From the NCBI GenBank assembly GCA_963693365.1, contig CAVNZM010000001.1:1550001-1614000 (forward strand): a stretch of DNA of 64,000 nucleotides, read 5' to 3'. Below the pieces are notes generated by a model, which ran no database searches, was not told the origin of the DNA, and worked only from the letters and a program-made list of their open reading frames with translations. This stretch comes from Amoebidium appalachense. Taxonomy: Eukaryota > Ichthyosporea. Of the stretch, positions 63,929 through 64,000 are shown in pieces. Positions within the stretch are counted from its first letter, which is position 1, and each line of letters opens with the position of its first letter. Both the position numbers and the translations under genes were made by a program.

Positions 63929-64000
63929 TTGACCGTACCTCTCCTATCCATAGATCTCTATTCCCCCCCCCCCCCCCACCATTGCGCCCCAGCCTCCCCA
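63441..64000. other. Upstream flank of the thioredoxin gene
   Basis: Open on the minus strand to a distant ATG at 63696, but that leader has no protein-like pattern; it more likely holds 5' UTR or an intron. 63891-63930 and 63963-63978 are poly-C. Nothing else recognised. Confidence 0.35.

Overview
The window is nuclear DNA from a eukaryote. The genes are split by GT-AG introns with consistent codon phase. A complete 5S rRNA gene is present, and the proteins (ABCA and ABCG transporters, mitochondrial Tim9, a macoilin-like coiled-coil protein, a secreted thioredoxin) are eukaryotic types. No operons or bacterial features are seen. The ABCA and macoilin-like proteins resemble animal homologues, so a unicellular holozoan or another protist with animal-like genes is possible, but the species cannot be named from sequence alone. 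Simple repeats are exceptionally dense: (CA)n, (CT)n, poly-C and their complements fill almost every intron, so most long open frames (His/Thr, Cys/Val, Pro, Gly or Ser/Leu runs) are not genes.

Layout: 912-22285 (+), about 22 exons of an ABCA transporter covering its last membrane domain and last ATPase domain; the gene probably starts left of the window. 24621-25400 (-), two exons of an unrecognised coiled-coil protein. 27692-28969 (+), a duplicated pair of ABCA ATPase exons. 29395-30909 (-), four exons of an ABCG ATPase domain with frame damage. 31312-32700, a C-rich tandem array carrying a repeated 13-bp palindrome. 33828-37197 (-), a complete three-exon TIM9 gene. 38.7-42.7 kb, an island nearly free of simple repeats holding a tRNA-like sequence joined to a 5S rRNA gene and an intronless zinc-finger gene (41327-42046, +) with TATA box and poly(A) signal. 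49028-55600 (+), a macoilin-like membrane/coiled-coil gene. 59324-63440 (-), a secreted thioredoxin gene whose active-site exon is broken by a 5-bp tandem duplication.

The genes are not functionally linked. The unusual biology is in the DNA itself: simple repeats that run into splice sites and are mostly C/CA/CU-rich on the sense strand; several candidate non-autonomous mobile elements (a 274-bp fold-back element, a TA-flanked MITE, a family ending in poly-C, a family with inverted TCGGGTCAG ends); many minisatellites; and several frame breaks that disappear if one short tandem duplication or homopolymer base is removed. Whether these breaks are real mutations or consensus errors cannot be decided here.
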